From Clostridia bacterium (GTDB lineage Bacteria > Bacillota > Clostridia > Oscillospirales > Acutalibacteraceae), in the NCBI GenBank assembly GCA_017409845.1, contig JAFQRY010000017.1, positions 1-46,170 of the forward strand: a stretch of DNA of 46,170 bases, written 5' to 3'. The stretch's first letter is position 1; each line of letters starts with the position of its first letter. A program made the position numbers and the translations under genes. The notes beneath the pieces are model-generated. The model was not told where the DNA came from. It did no database searches and worked only from the letters and a program-made list of their open reading frames with translations. Positions 36,145 to 44,013 of the stretch are shown piece by piece.

Positions 36145-36173
36145 ATAATAGCACCGCAAAAAGAATTTGTCAA
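36145..36173 (-). promoter_or_regulatory. Promoter of the T-box/acyl-CoA synthetase unit
   Basis: On the minus strand TTGACA (36168-36173), 17 bases, TATTAT (36145-36150). It lies immediately downstream of the blaR1-like stop codon at 36192, so the T-box unit is independently transcribed. Confidence 0.88.
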
Positions 36174-36191
36174 TATTTTTTTGAGATTTTT

Positions 36192-39100
36192 TTACCATGA
36201 TGTTGAAAGCAGTTCATACATTGCCCTACCTGCAGCCCCGACATCGTAACGCTGACTGCTGTTCATTTCAACCGTTCCGTCATCATAAACGAAAAGATAA
36301 ATCATTTTATTTCCGTCTATTACCCTTGCAACAAAACAGTTTTCGCTGTGCTGCTCTCCGTCAACGGGATTTGACCAATCAAATCCGTTATACAGCTTAA
36401 CAAACCTTGATTTTTCATCCTCGGAAAGCGTTCTTGTGACAATCACTCCCGACGTGTTCGGCTCGGCATTAATCATATCGGGATTTTCAAGCTTTTCTCC
36501 CGGTCTTGCCTTTCCGACTGTCCGTGATTCAACGCTGAAGCTGATTCTTACATCAATAATGCTGTTTTCGTCCGCACCGCTCTCCGTGCCGTAATAAGCG
36601 CCGGTTATAAGAGCATATCTTCCGTTTCTGCTTTCATCTGCGGAAAAATACGGGTCAAACGGGAAATCAACGGTTATCAGTTGGTTCGGGTAAACGGGAA
36701 CAAGCTCCGTTCTCGGCTCATAACTGCTCGTTATCATCATTCTTTCTGTTGTGTTTTCGCTTGTATATCTTCTCAAAGCCTGATTGGGAACGATATAAAG
36801 AATTCTGTCACCGTCATTGACGAATGTTACGGAAACATATTCTCCCGTGAGGATATCAAGACCCTTGAATTCAAGCCCCGAATTTTCGGAAATATCCGAT
36901 TCAACATCGGTTACAACATATTTCTGATATCTGGTCGGCTCAAAAGACGACTCCGCTGCAGTTGTTGCAGGCGGCTGATACGGCGGATTGAGAGTCATAA
37001 CCCCGGTCATTGCTTCGGTGGTAAAATAATTCGGTCTTATTATATCCAGTGCTGTTGTTTCGGCGGTATATCCGACGCTTTCGCCCGATATATCGGGTCT
37101 GTCGGGCTGAAATACAACACCGTGAGCATCGGTAATATCGTGAACAAGCTTATAAAGCTCCATGGTGCTGCTTTCATAAAAATCGCCTCTTACATCCTCA
37201 ATCATTCCGCCCGAAGAAACGGTAAACTGATATTTCCTGTTATCAGATGCATCAATCACAACATATATCGACTTGCTGTAATCAATATAAGCTTCCCTGA
37301 CTTTTGTGAATTTTGTTTTGTTGAAACATCTGACGATTTCTTCAAGCTCTTCTGCGGAAAGATTGATAAAATTATTATAATTCATTCCCGGATAAATAAC
37401 TCCCGAAACAGCCCCTCTGATTTTTTCTGTAACCGGAATAAGAGTTCCATATGAAAGTGTTTTATGAGCAAGCTGCGGCTTTTTTGAGGTTGCTTTTCCG
37501 ACCTTGATTTCAAGCATAATTTCTTTGTGAATACCGTCATTATCAGAAACAATCAGCTTCAGGACATATGACGGCTCGCTGATTTCATCAATATACATTG
37601 AAAGATCTGCAAAATGCAGAACCTCTGTTCCGACAAGGTATCCCGAAGGAATTGTTGTTTCAAACTGAGTGGCAGGATGCTTCGGGTCATAAGCTTCACC
37701 CGTTTTGCCGTTAAGAAGGACAAAATCATCCAGTAAGTAATACGCACCGCCTTCAGCTGTGTTTTTTGCTCTTATCACAAGACAAGGCTTGCCGAATTGG
37801 TCTGTCACAAGCTCACATCCCGTAATTTTAACGGCGTTGATGCTTTCGTCGGCAGCATATGAATATTCCGTTTCATAGGTTTTGACAAGGCTCAGATACT
37901 CTTTGTATTTACCCCTCGCCTTGTTTTGTGCACGCTCAAAAATTTCATTATCATAGCGGCCTTTTTGCCGTACAGATTCGGGAATATCCTTATCATTTTC
38001 ATAATTTATTACCGAAACAACATTGCCTTTTTCGTCAAGCTCCGCCTTGAAACCAACGGCCGGCATTTCGTCCGTCTGAAAGAGAGCATCCTCATATCTG
38101 AGAAGCTGATAATAAGAAGAATTATAATCATAAATCCTCTGCCATCCGTACGCAGTCATTTTATCCTCGCTTATTTCAACAACCTCTGCAGCGGCTATTC
38201 TCATTTCATATTTATAATGCTCATTGCCTTCGGTCTGTTTTTTCCAATCCTCTTCAAGAAAAATCTCGACTTTTTCCCTGACATCTTCTTTACTGTAGGT
38301 TTTATTGACGGAATTCGTAAGACACACCGCACCGACCGCAATACACAAAACAACACAAATAATAATTGCAACCGTTTTCGGCTTTTTGAAATTGAGAACA
38401 TTGACAATTCTTTTTTCAACGACATTCTCGCCGAATGAAAGCGGTGCACCTGCCGCAAAACGGCGGTTTGAACCGACGGCAACAAGCGTCAATCCGTAAT
38501 TTTTCTTTTCCTCCTCACCAAGCTCACGCAAAACCTTTTCATCGCAGCTCATTTCCATATCACGCACCATGAGATGATATCCCAGCCACACAAGCGGATT
38601 ATACCAATGGAGCATAAGAACCGCAAACGAAAGCAGCTTTGTTATGTGGTCAAGGCGGCGGATATGATTCTTTTCGTGAAGTATAACAAACTTTTTCTGT
38701 TTATCGTCCATTCCGCAGGGAAGAAAGATTTTCGGTCTGAAAAAGCCGAAAACAAACGGCGAACGGATTTTATCGCATTCAAAAATATTTCCTTCAAGCC
38801 TTGTTGCAAATCCGGTTCTTCGGTAAACGCTGACAAGTGAAGCAAGTCCGTAAGCTGCCATAGCTGCTATTCCGATAACCCACAAAACCGCAGCTGCCGA
38901 TGTTATAACCTGCATCGGATTTACGCTTTCACCGATCTGCGGTGCAGGCAAAGCAGGATTGATAGCAGCATCTGCTGCGTTGATACCCGTTGATATTTCA
39001 GGTATCTTCATCGTTCCTATATTATCGGGAACATATCCGTTCACCGTTGCTCCGCCGATTGACGATTCATGTGCAGGAACAGAAAGAAAATTGAATATAC

Positions 39101-39287
39101 TCAGCACCGATGAAATCGAAAACGGGCACAAAAGCCTCAGCCCCGCAATAATCCACAGGCAATACGAAAAGATTTTAGGAGCTTTACGAAGCAAAAATCT
39201 GATAAATATAATCGCAAGAATTATGTAGCTGCCTGTTATGCTCATATTGAAAAATGTTATAAAAGCATGTTCAAGAAAATCAAGCAT
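36192..39287 (-). CDS. BlaR1/MecR1-like M56 metallopeptidase sensor with very large extracellular region
   Basis: The 1031-residue protein starts with an M56 module: membrane spans at about 16-33, 38-55 and 128-152, then a cytoplasmic zinc peptidase with H204-E-K-N-H208 (VILHEKNHIRRLDH) and a downstream EMSCDEKVL glutamate site, and a fourth span at about 305-325. In BlaR1 this domain cleaves its repressor after an extracellular signal. The remaining ~700 residues are outside the cell and are not a penicillin-binding transpeptidase. I see no SxxK-led fold, but several beta-rich segments (about 330-450, 470-600, 620-720, 770-930, 950-1031). The start shares one base with the upstream BlaI-like gene. 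The signal sensed is unknown. Confidence 0.85.
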   Translation of the reverse strand: MLDFLEHAFITFFNMSITGSYIILAIIFIRFLLRKAPKIFSYCLWIIAGLRLLCPFSISSVLSIFNFLSVPAHESSIGGATVNGYVPDNIGTMKIPEISTGINAADAAINPALPAPQIGESVNPMQVITSAAAVLWVIGIAAMAAYGLASLVSVYRRTGFATRLEGNIFECDKIRSPFVFGFFRPKIFLPCGMDDKQKKFVILHEKNHIRRLDHITKLLSFAVLMLHWYNPLVWLGYHLMVRDMEMSCDEKVLRELGEEEKKNYGLTLVAVGSNRRFAAGAPLSFGENVVEKRIVNVLNFKKPKTVAIIICVVLCIAVGAVCLTNSVNKTYSKEDVREKVEIFLEEDWKKQTEGNEHYKYEMRIAAAEVVEISEDKMTAYGWQRIYDYNSSYYQLLRYEDALFQTDEMPAVGFKAELDEKGNVVSVINYENDKDIPESVRQKGRYDNEIFERAQNKARGKYKEYLSLVKTYETEYSYAADESINAVKITGCELVTDQFGKPCLVIRAKNTAEGGAYYLLDDFVLLNGKTGEAYDPKHPATQFETTIPSGYLVGTEVLHFADLSMYIDEISEPSYVLKLIVSDNDGIHKEIMLEIKVGKATSKKPQLAHKTLSYGTLIPVTEKIRGAVSGVIYPGMNYNNFINLSAEELEEIVRCFNKTKFTKVREAYIDYSKSIYVVIDASDNRKYQFTVSSGGMIEDVRGDFYESSTMELYKLVHDITDAHGVVFQPDRPDISGESVGYTAETTALDIIRPNYFTTEAMTGVMTLNPPYQPPATTAAESSFEPTRYQKYVVTDVESDISENSGLEFKGLDILTGEYVSVTFVNDGDRILYIVPNQALRRYTSENTTERMMITSSYEPRTELVPVYPNQLITVDFPFDPYFSADESRNGRYALITGAYYGTESGADENSIIDVRISFSVESRTVGKARPGEKLENPDMINAEPNTSGVIVTRTLSEDEKSRFVKLYNGFDWSNPVDGEQHSENCFVARVIDGNKMIYLFVYDDGTVEMNSSQRYDVGAAGRAMYELLSTSW

Positions 39288-39652
39288 TATCTCCCCTCCT
39301 TATGTGAATTAATAAGGTCAGTCAGCCTTTGTGCCTCCTTTTCGGAAATGGTTTTTCCTCCGAGGAAGGAAGCAAGGAAAGACGGCAGAGAGCCGTCAAA
39401 GGTACGGTCAACAAAGTTTTCACTCTCGTTCGCCTGCACCATTTCTTTGGGAACGAGCACGGATACAACCGCATTTTCATTTTTGATAAGCTCCTTTTCG
39501 CTCATCTTGCGGATTGCATTGTAGGTTGTTGACTTCTTCCAGCCGAGCTTTTCTTTGCAGAGCTCCACCAATTCCCCCGAATTGACAGGTGCACTATCCC
39601 AGACAACGCACATAAACTTATATTCGCTGTCCCATAAAGTTAAATCGCTCAT
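39287..39652 (-). CDS. BlaI/MecI-family transcriptional repressor
   Basis: The 121-residue winged-helix repressor shows the BlaI layout: LTLWDSEYKFMCVVWDSAPVNSGELVELCKEKLGWKKSTTYNAIRKMSEKELI (HTH and wing), then a dimerisation tail ending in EAQRLTDLINSH. Cleavage in the linker by a partner M56 peptidase inactivates such repressors. The stop overlaps the sensor ATG by one base (TAATG), so the two are translated together. Two palindromic sites cover its promoter, consistent with autorepression. Confidence 0.93.
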   Translation of the reverse strand: MSDLTLWDSEYKFMCVVWDSAPVNSGELVELCKEKLGWKKSTTYNAIRKMSEKELIKNENAVVSVLVPKEMVQANESENFVDRTFDGSLPSFLASFLGGKTISEKEAQRLTDLINSHKEGR

Positions 39653-39683
39653 AAAAATTTACCCCGTTTCATACAAGAATTAA

Positions 39684-39738
39684 GGTTTATAATTGCAAAC
39701 CTCACCTTGAGTTTACAATTATAAACCTCATTTGTCAA
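39684..39738 (-). promoter_or_regulatory. Promoter and two operators of the BlaI/BlaR1-type pair
   Basis: On the minus strand TTGACA (39733-39738), 17 bases, TAAACT (39710-39715). Two near-palindromes of the form GTTTAtaattgTAAAC lie at 39685-39700 and 39711-39726, 26 base pairs centre to centre. The upstream one covers spacer and -10, the other covers the likely start. The spacing puts both sites close to the same helix face. They resemble BlaI/MecI operators (TACA...TGTA) only in layout. Confidence 0.82.
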
Positions 39739-39740
39739 GT

Positions 39741-40040
39741 GATTTGATAAAATTTATAAAATCTTAATATTTCCACGCTTCAACGCACAAAAACAGCGGC
39801 GGGATGAGGGCACCCCGCCCTACTGCACTTTTCTTTGAAAACGGGACGGCACACAGGTCGTCCCCTACGATATAAAAATCGGGTAAGGGCGGAGCCCTTC
39901 CTTAATTATTAATTATTAATTATTCATTATTCATTTTTCATTAAAAATCTTTCCGCACCTGACGGTGCGACGGGTCGTCGGGTCGCCGACCCCTACATTT
40001 ATTTCGTTTATGTTTCAGCGACTTTATCGACAGTCAAAAA
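39741..40040. repeat. Gene-free region with modular intergenic repeats
   Basis: No reading frame here is convincing. On the minus strand three G/C-rich modules each begin with GTAGGG (39817-39823, 39862-39868, 39990-39996) and contain local inverted repeats (for example GGGTCG/CGACCC near 39980 and GGGC/GCCC near 39885). Between them lies an A/T tract with tandem TTAATTATTAATTATTAAT and ATTCATTATTCAT (39902-39945). The look is that of the dispersed intergenic repeats common in Ruminococcaceae genomes. Copy number elsewhere cannot be checked from one window. Confidence 0.6.
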
Positions 40041-40061
40041 CGGCGGGTACAAGCCCCGCCG
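40036..40061 (-). terminator. Terminator of the GH3-containing operon
   Basis: CGGCGGGG (minus strand), a short loop and CCCGCCG followed by TTTTTG: a strong G/C stem at 40041-40061, seven bases after the GH3 stop codon. Confidence 0.88.
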
Positions 40062-40068
40062 CTGAATA

Positions 40069-42168
40069 TTATTTTATATTAATTTTTATACATTCTGTAC
40101 CTGTGAGTCTGTTGCTGACTGCATCGGGCTGATGTCCGCCGAAATAAAGCTCAAGCTTACCGTCGGGCTCAACTCTGCTTCCGTCATCAAGAACAGCCTT
40201 AAGCCAGTATCTGTCAATTTCAAGCAAAGCAGTCTTTTCTTCACCTGCCGCAAGCTCAAGTGCCTTTATTCCGCAAAGCTGGAAATGCGGAGTAACCGTT
40301 CTGCTGTCGGTAAACGATGCATAAGCCTGAACTCTTTCAACGCCCGCCATTTCACCGATGTTCTTAACATCAACACTGACCGTGATTTTGTTTTCATCCG
40401 ATGAAATAACCTTTGCATTGCTGTAGGCATATTTCGTAAACGAAAGGCCGTATCCGAAGGGATAAAGTGCTTCTCCTTCGATATATCTGTAGGTTCTGCC
40501 GAGCATTGAATAATCTTCGAAATCGGGCAGATTATGATTGCCGTCATATATTGTTACGGGCAGCTTACCGCCGGGATTTGCAACACCTGCAAGGATATTT
40601 GCAACAGCAAGTCCGCCGAATGCACCGGGATACCATGCATGAATAATTGCCTTAGCATGGTTTCTGACCTTTTCGCCGAGGTCAATTGCACTGCCGCACA
40701 TAAGAACAACAACAACATTATCACAAGCATCGCAGACTGCCTCTGCAAGCTTCTGCTGAGTTGCGGGAAGATAAAGAGTTTTCTTATCGCCGCAAGCGGT
40801 GTAATCGTTATCATAACCCGTATCTTCGCCTTCAATTGAACAATCCAGACCGAGAGCAAGAATTGTTATATCAGCCTCTGCAGCAGTTGCAATGCCGTCG
40901 CTTAACATATTCTGGAATCCGCTCCAATGGCAGAAAGCCTCATCACAGTAGTTTGAGCCTTTTTCAACGCTGATATCCGCATTTGTGAACACTCTGCGGA
41001 TACCGTCAGCAATTGTTATGTATTCAGATGAATAGCCGTTATAGTTGCCTTCAAGAGCGGTAACGGAAAGAGCGTTGGGACCTACAACCGCAATTCTCTT
41101 TGATGTTTCTTTATCAAGAGGAAGGTAATTATCGTTTTTAAGAAGAACAGGGCACTGCTCCGCTGCTCTGAGGTTGAGGGCTCTGTGTTCCCTGCAGTCA
41201 AGCTTTGAAAACGGAATATCCGAATAGGGTCTTGATTCTTCAAATTCGCCTAAAAGATAGCGGATCATAAAGAGTCTTTCCGCCGCAGCGGTAACATCCT
41301 CTTCGGTAATCAAATCCTGCTCGTAAGCATCAACGAGTGCGGAATAGGTTTCACCGCAGTTGAGGTCGCACGTGCTTTTAAGCGATACGGCAGCCGCCTC
41401 CGCCTTGGTTTCGGTGAAATGATGCTCCGCATAGATATCTCTGAGTGCTCCGCAGTCCGAAACAACATAGCCGTCAAAATTCCATTTACCCCTGAGAACC
41501 TCTCTGAGAAGATAGGAATGTGCACAGCAGGGCTCACCGTTTGTTCTGTTATATGCACCCATAACACCTGCAACGCCTGATTCAACGGTCTTTTCAAAAG
41601 CAGGAAGATAGGTTTCATACATATCATGCAGAGATGCCTTTGCATCAAAGCCGTGACGGGTCTTTTCGGGACCTGAATGAACAGCAAAATGCTTTGAGCA
41701 GGCAGCCGCCTTCAAGAATTCACCGTCACCCTGAACGCCCTTGATGAATGCTGAACCGAGAACAGACGAAAGATAGGGGTCTTCGCCGAAGGTTTCCTGA
41801 CCTCTGCCCCATCTGGGGTCACGGAAAATATTGATATTGGGTGCCCAGAAGGTCAGACCCTTGAAAATATCATAGTCATTGTATTTTACATGCTGATTAT
41901 ACTTGATTCTGCCCTCGGTTGAAATAACATCACCGATGGTTTCGATAAGCTCGGGGTCAAAGGTTGCAGCCATTGCAATTGTGTGGGGAAAAACAGTTGC
42001 GGTTCCTGCACGGGCAACGCCGTGTGCACCTTCGTTCCACCAGTTATATTCCTTGATGCCGAGTCTGTCGATTGCCGCCGCATTATATACAAGCTGTGAG
42101 ATTTTTTCTTCAACCGTCATCTGTGACACAAGCTCTTTGGCTTTGATTTTTGCTTCACTTTTAGTCAT
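40069..42168 (-). CDS. Glycoside hydrolase family 3 enzyme (beta-xylosidase/beta-glucosidase type)
   Basis: The 699-residue enzyme has an N-terminal GH3 barrel with EYNWWNEGAHGVARAGTATVFP and the nucleophile D238 in YVVSDCGALRDIY, an alpha/beta sandwich domain (about 340-560; LALGLDCSIEGEDTGYD supplies the likely acid/base region), and a C-terminal fibronectin-like domain (about 600-690). The YNWWNEaxHGVAR and SDCGA motifs are typical of the beta-xylosidase branch, though beta-glucosidases of this branch exist. There is no signal peptide, so it acts in the cytoplasm. It is last in the GH38-mutase-CotH-GH3 run and 19 bases from cotH. Confidence 0.92.
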   Translation of the reverse strand: MTKSEAKIKAKELVSQMTVEEKISQLVYNAAAIDRLGIKEYNWWNEGAHGVARAGTATVFPHTIAMAATFDPELIETIGDVISTEGRIKYNQHVKYNDYDIFKGLTFWAPNINIFRDPRWGRGQETFGEDPYLSSVLGSAFIKGVQGDGEFLKAAACSKHFAVHSGPEKTRHGFDAKASLHDMYETYLPAFEKTVESGVAGVMGAYNRTNGEPCCAHSYLLREVLRGKWNFDGYVVSDCGALRDIYAEHHFTETKAEAAAVSLKSTCDLNCGETYSALVDAYEQDLITEEDVTAAAERLFMIRYLLGEFEESRPYSDIPFSKLDCREHRALNLRAAEQCPVLLKNDNYLPLDKETSKRIAVVGPNALSVTALEGNYNGYSSEYITIADGIRRVFTNADISVEKGSNYCDEAFCHWSGFQNMLSDGIATAAEADITILALGLDCSIEGEDTGYDNDYTACGDKKTLYLPATQQKLAEAVCDACDNVVVVLMCGSAIDLGEKVRNHAKAIIHAWYPGAFGGLAVANILAGVANPGGKLPVTIYDGNHNLPDFEDYSMLGRTYRYIEGEALYPFGYGLSFTKYAYSNAKVISSDENKITVSVDVKNIGEMAGVERVQAYASFTDSRTVTPHFQLCGIKALELAAGEEKTALLEIDRYWLKAVLDDGSRVEPDGKLELYFGGHQPDAVSNRLTGTECIKINIK

Positions 42169-42187
42169 TGGTATACCTCAATATTAT

Positions 42188-43993
42188 TCAGAATTTATTT
42201 ACAAGGTCAAAAGCAACAATAAGCTTTTCAAAAATATTGTTGATTGCAACGGGAATGCTCTTGAGTGCCTTGAGAAGTGCATTTGTCTGGGGAGCATCGT
42301 TCTGAACATCACCGATACCGTTTGCCATAACGCCTGCCTTTGTTGTTGCAAATGAAACAACGCCATCTGTCGCCTTCTTGAATTCTGCTTTGATTGCATC
42401 AACGTCATTTGTGTCGAAAATATTCCAGCGGATTGCATTTGCAACTGCGGAGCCTGTTACTGCAGAAGCATATTCATTCTTTACCCATGAAATTGTTTCA
42501 TTGATTGCTGCTCCGAAGCCGTTATTCCAGACCTTTTCAGCTTCTGCGACAAATGTTGCATTCTTTGTAAGAACATTGAAAACAGTAGGCTTTTCTTCGA
42601 TGTCAGCAGTTCCGAAAACGGTGTTGCGATACATTCTGTTGTAGCAAACCGTCCATTTTGAGGGATCGTTATAGTCATTGCCGAATCTGCCTGAATCATT
42701 GTTGCCGAAAGCAATATCGAAATCCCATGCAGGGCCGCAATACAGCGTGTCACCGACAGGTTTGTAGAAATAAGTGCTGGTCAGACCGAAATCCTGATTT
42801 GAGCACCATTCGTTGAGAATATACATCTGTGCGAGCGACTCAACATTGCAAAGCTTGTTGAGCTCTTCCATGCTCTTGCCTTCATAGATTGCATCTTCAA
42901 CAGCCTGATAATATCCGCTGATATAATCAATCTGATCTTTTGTGAGATATTCGGGAGATTTCATGGTAAAGGGCTGGCTTCTTGTTGTTACAAAGCCGCT
43001 TGCTTCATCGGCATATCTGTTTGCAAGCTCCATTTCAATTATGTAGCCGCCCGTAATTTCATCGGGATTTTCAGGGATATCATACCATTTCTTTGTGCCT
43101 TCAAGAAGACCTGCATATGAGCCGTAAGCACCTGCCTGAGGGTAGGAATCAAGGTCATTCTTATTTGCATCCTCGGTTTCACCTTCAAGGTCATAAATAT
43201 CAACATTTGAACCGTCAACACCTATTCTTGTGGTAAGGATATAAGCTCCCATGTAATCGTTATTGATATAAACATCAACGGGAGTGAACTGAGGAGTGTA
43301 GGGCATGCCTGCATTTTCGGCAGCCTGATATGCAAGAACATTTCTTATAAGAGAAGGATCACCGTGATTTGCGATAAGGCTCCACTTCTTGGTTTTACCC
43401 ATACCGAAAAGGTTTTCTTTGCTGTCGAGCTTGATATTATAGGGCTTCTTTTCCATCTGCCATGTTGAATTGCCTCTGCCCTTGATTTCAAGTCTGCCTG
43501 CATATTCAACATCCGCACCGTCAGCACCGATAATACTGATGTTGCCATCTTCTTCGTTGCCCTTCTTTTCGTGGATATAATCAAGTGAACCTGAATCGGT
43601 CTCGATAAACACCGATGCAACCTTTGACTCTGCGATAATATCAACATTATATTCGGAATTGCCGCATTTAACGGTTATTTCATCCTTGCCCGCAAGGCTG
43701 ATCACTCCGCCGTTTGCAACGGAAGCACCGTCAACGGTAACGGCTGCATCCTTGGGCTCAAAATTAACGGTAACCTCGTCTGTTCCGATTGAGGTTGGAA
43801 CAAAGAGATAATAATTATCGCCCGAATTGAACCAACTTGTTTTTAATTCAGCCGCATCTTCGGGTGTTTCACCGTCAAAAGCGGAAGACACCGCAAAATC
43901 GCTCAGAGCTGTTGTTTCATCGGCATAACCGATAAGTGACATACATGAAAGAAGAGTTGCTGCCGTAAGAATTACTGCAAGTAATTTTTTCAT
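42188..43993 (-). CDS. Exported CotH kinase-family protein
   Basis: The 601-residue protein has a signal peptide (MKKLLAVILTAATLLSCMSLIGYA), an N-terminal beta-rich domain (about 30-130), and a CotH domain. CotH motifs are IKGRGNSTWQMEKKPYNIKL, NLFGMGKTKKWSLIANHGDPSLIRN and the metal/catalytic DxD-like AWDFDIAFGN. CotH of Bacillus phosphorylates spore-coat proteins. Secreted CotH proteins in Clostridia are also linked to cellulosomes and surface protein complexes. The exported form next to glycosidases favours a surface role over a spore coat role, but that is inference. The substrate is unknown. Confidence 0.92.
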   Translation of the reverse strand: MKKLLAVILTAATLLSCMSLIGYADETTALSDFAVSSAFDGETPEDAAELKTSWFNSGDNYYLFVPTSIGTDEVTVNFEPKDAAVTVDGASVANGGVISLAGKDEITVKCGNSEYNVDIIAESKVASVFIETDSGSLDYIHEKKGNEEDGNISIIGADGADVEYAGRLEIKGRGNSTWQMEKKPYNIKLDSKENLFGMGKTKKWSLIANHGDPSLIRNVLAYQAAENAGMPYTPQFTPVDVYINNDYMGAYILTTRIGVDGSNVDIYDLEGETEDANKNDLDSYPQAGAYGSYAGLLEGTKKWYDIPENPDEITGGYIIEMELANRYADEASGFVTTRSQPFTMKSPEYLTKDQIDYISGYYQAVEDAIYEGKSMEELNKLCNVESLAQMYILNEWCSNQDFGLTSTYFYKPVGDTLYCGPAWDFDIAFGNNDSGRFGNDYNDPSKWTVCYNRMYRNTVFGTADIEEKPTVFNVLTKNATFVAEAEKVWNNGFGAAINETISWVKNEYASAVTGSAVANAIRWNIFDTNDVDAIKAEFKKATDGVVSFATTKAGVMANGIGDVQNDAPQTNALLKALKSIPVAINNIFEKLIVAFDLVNKF

Positions 43994-44013
43994 AGATATT
44001 CTCCTTTGATTTT

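Noticed and set aside
36192-39652. Beta-lactam resistance locus
   Set aside because: The sensor lacks a recognisable penicillin-binding domain and there is no beta-lactamase or mecA-like gene next to it.
39901-39945. CRISPR-like tandem repeat
   Set aside because: The units are 7-10 bases, A/T only and without spacers; no cas genes are in the window.
39741-40068. Insertion sequence remnant
   Set aside because: No transposase fragment and no clear terminal inverted repeats with target duplication could be seen.
42188-43993. Spore coat protein gene as part of a sporulation cluster
   Set aside because: Neighbours are glycosidases and a phosphohexomutase, and no sporulation sigma promoter was seen in the 20-base gap upstream.
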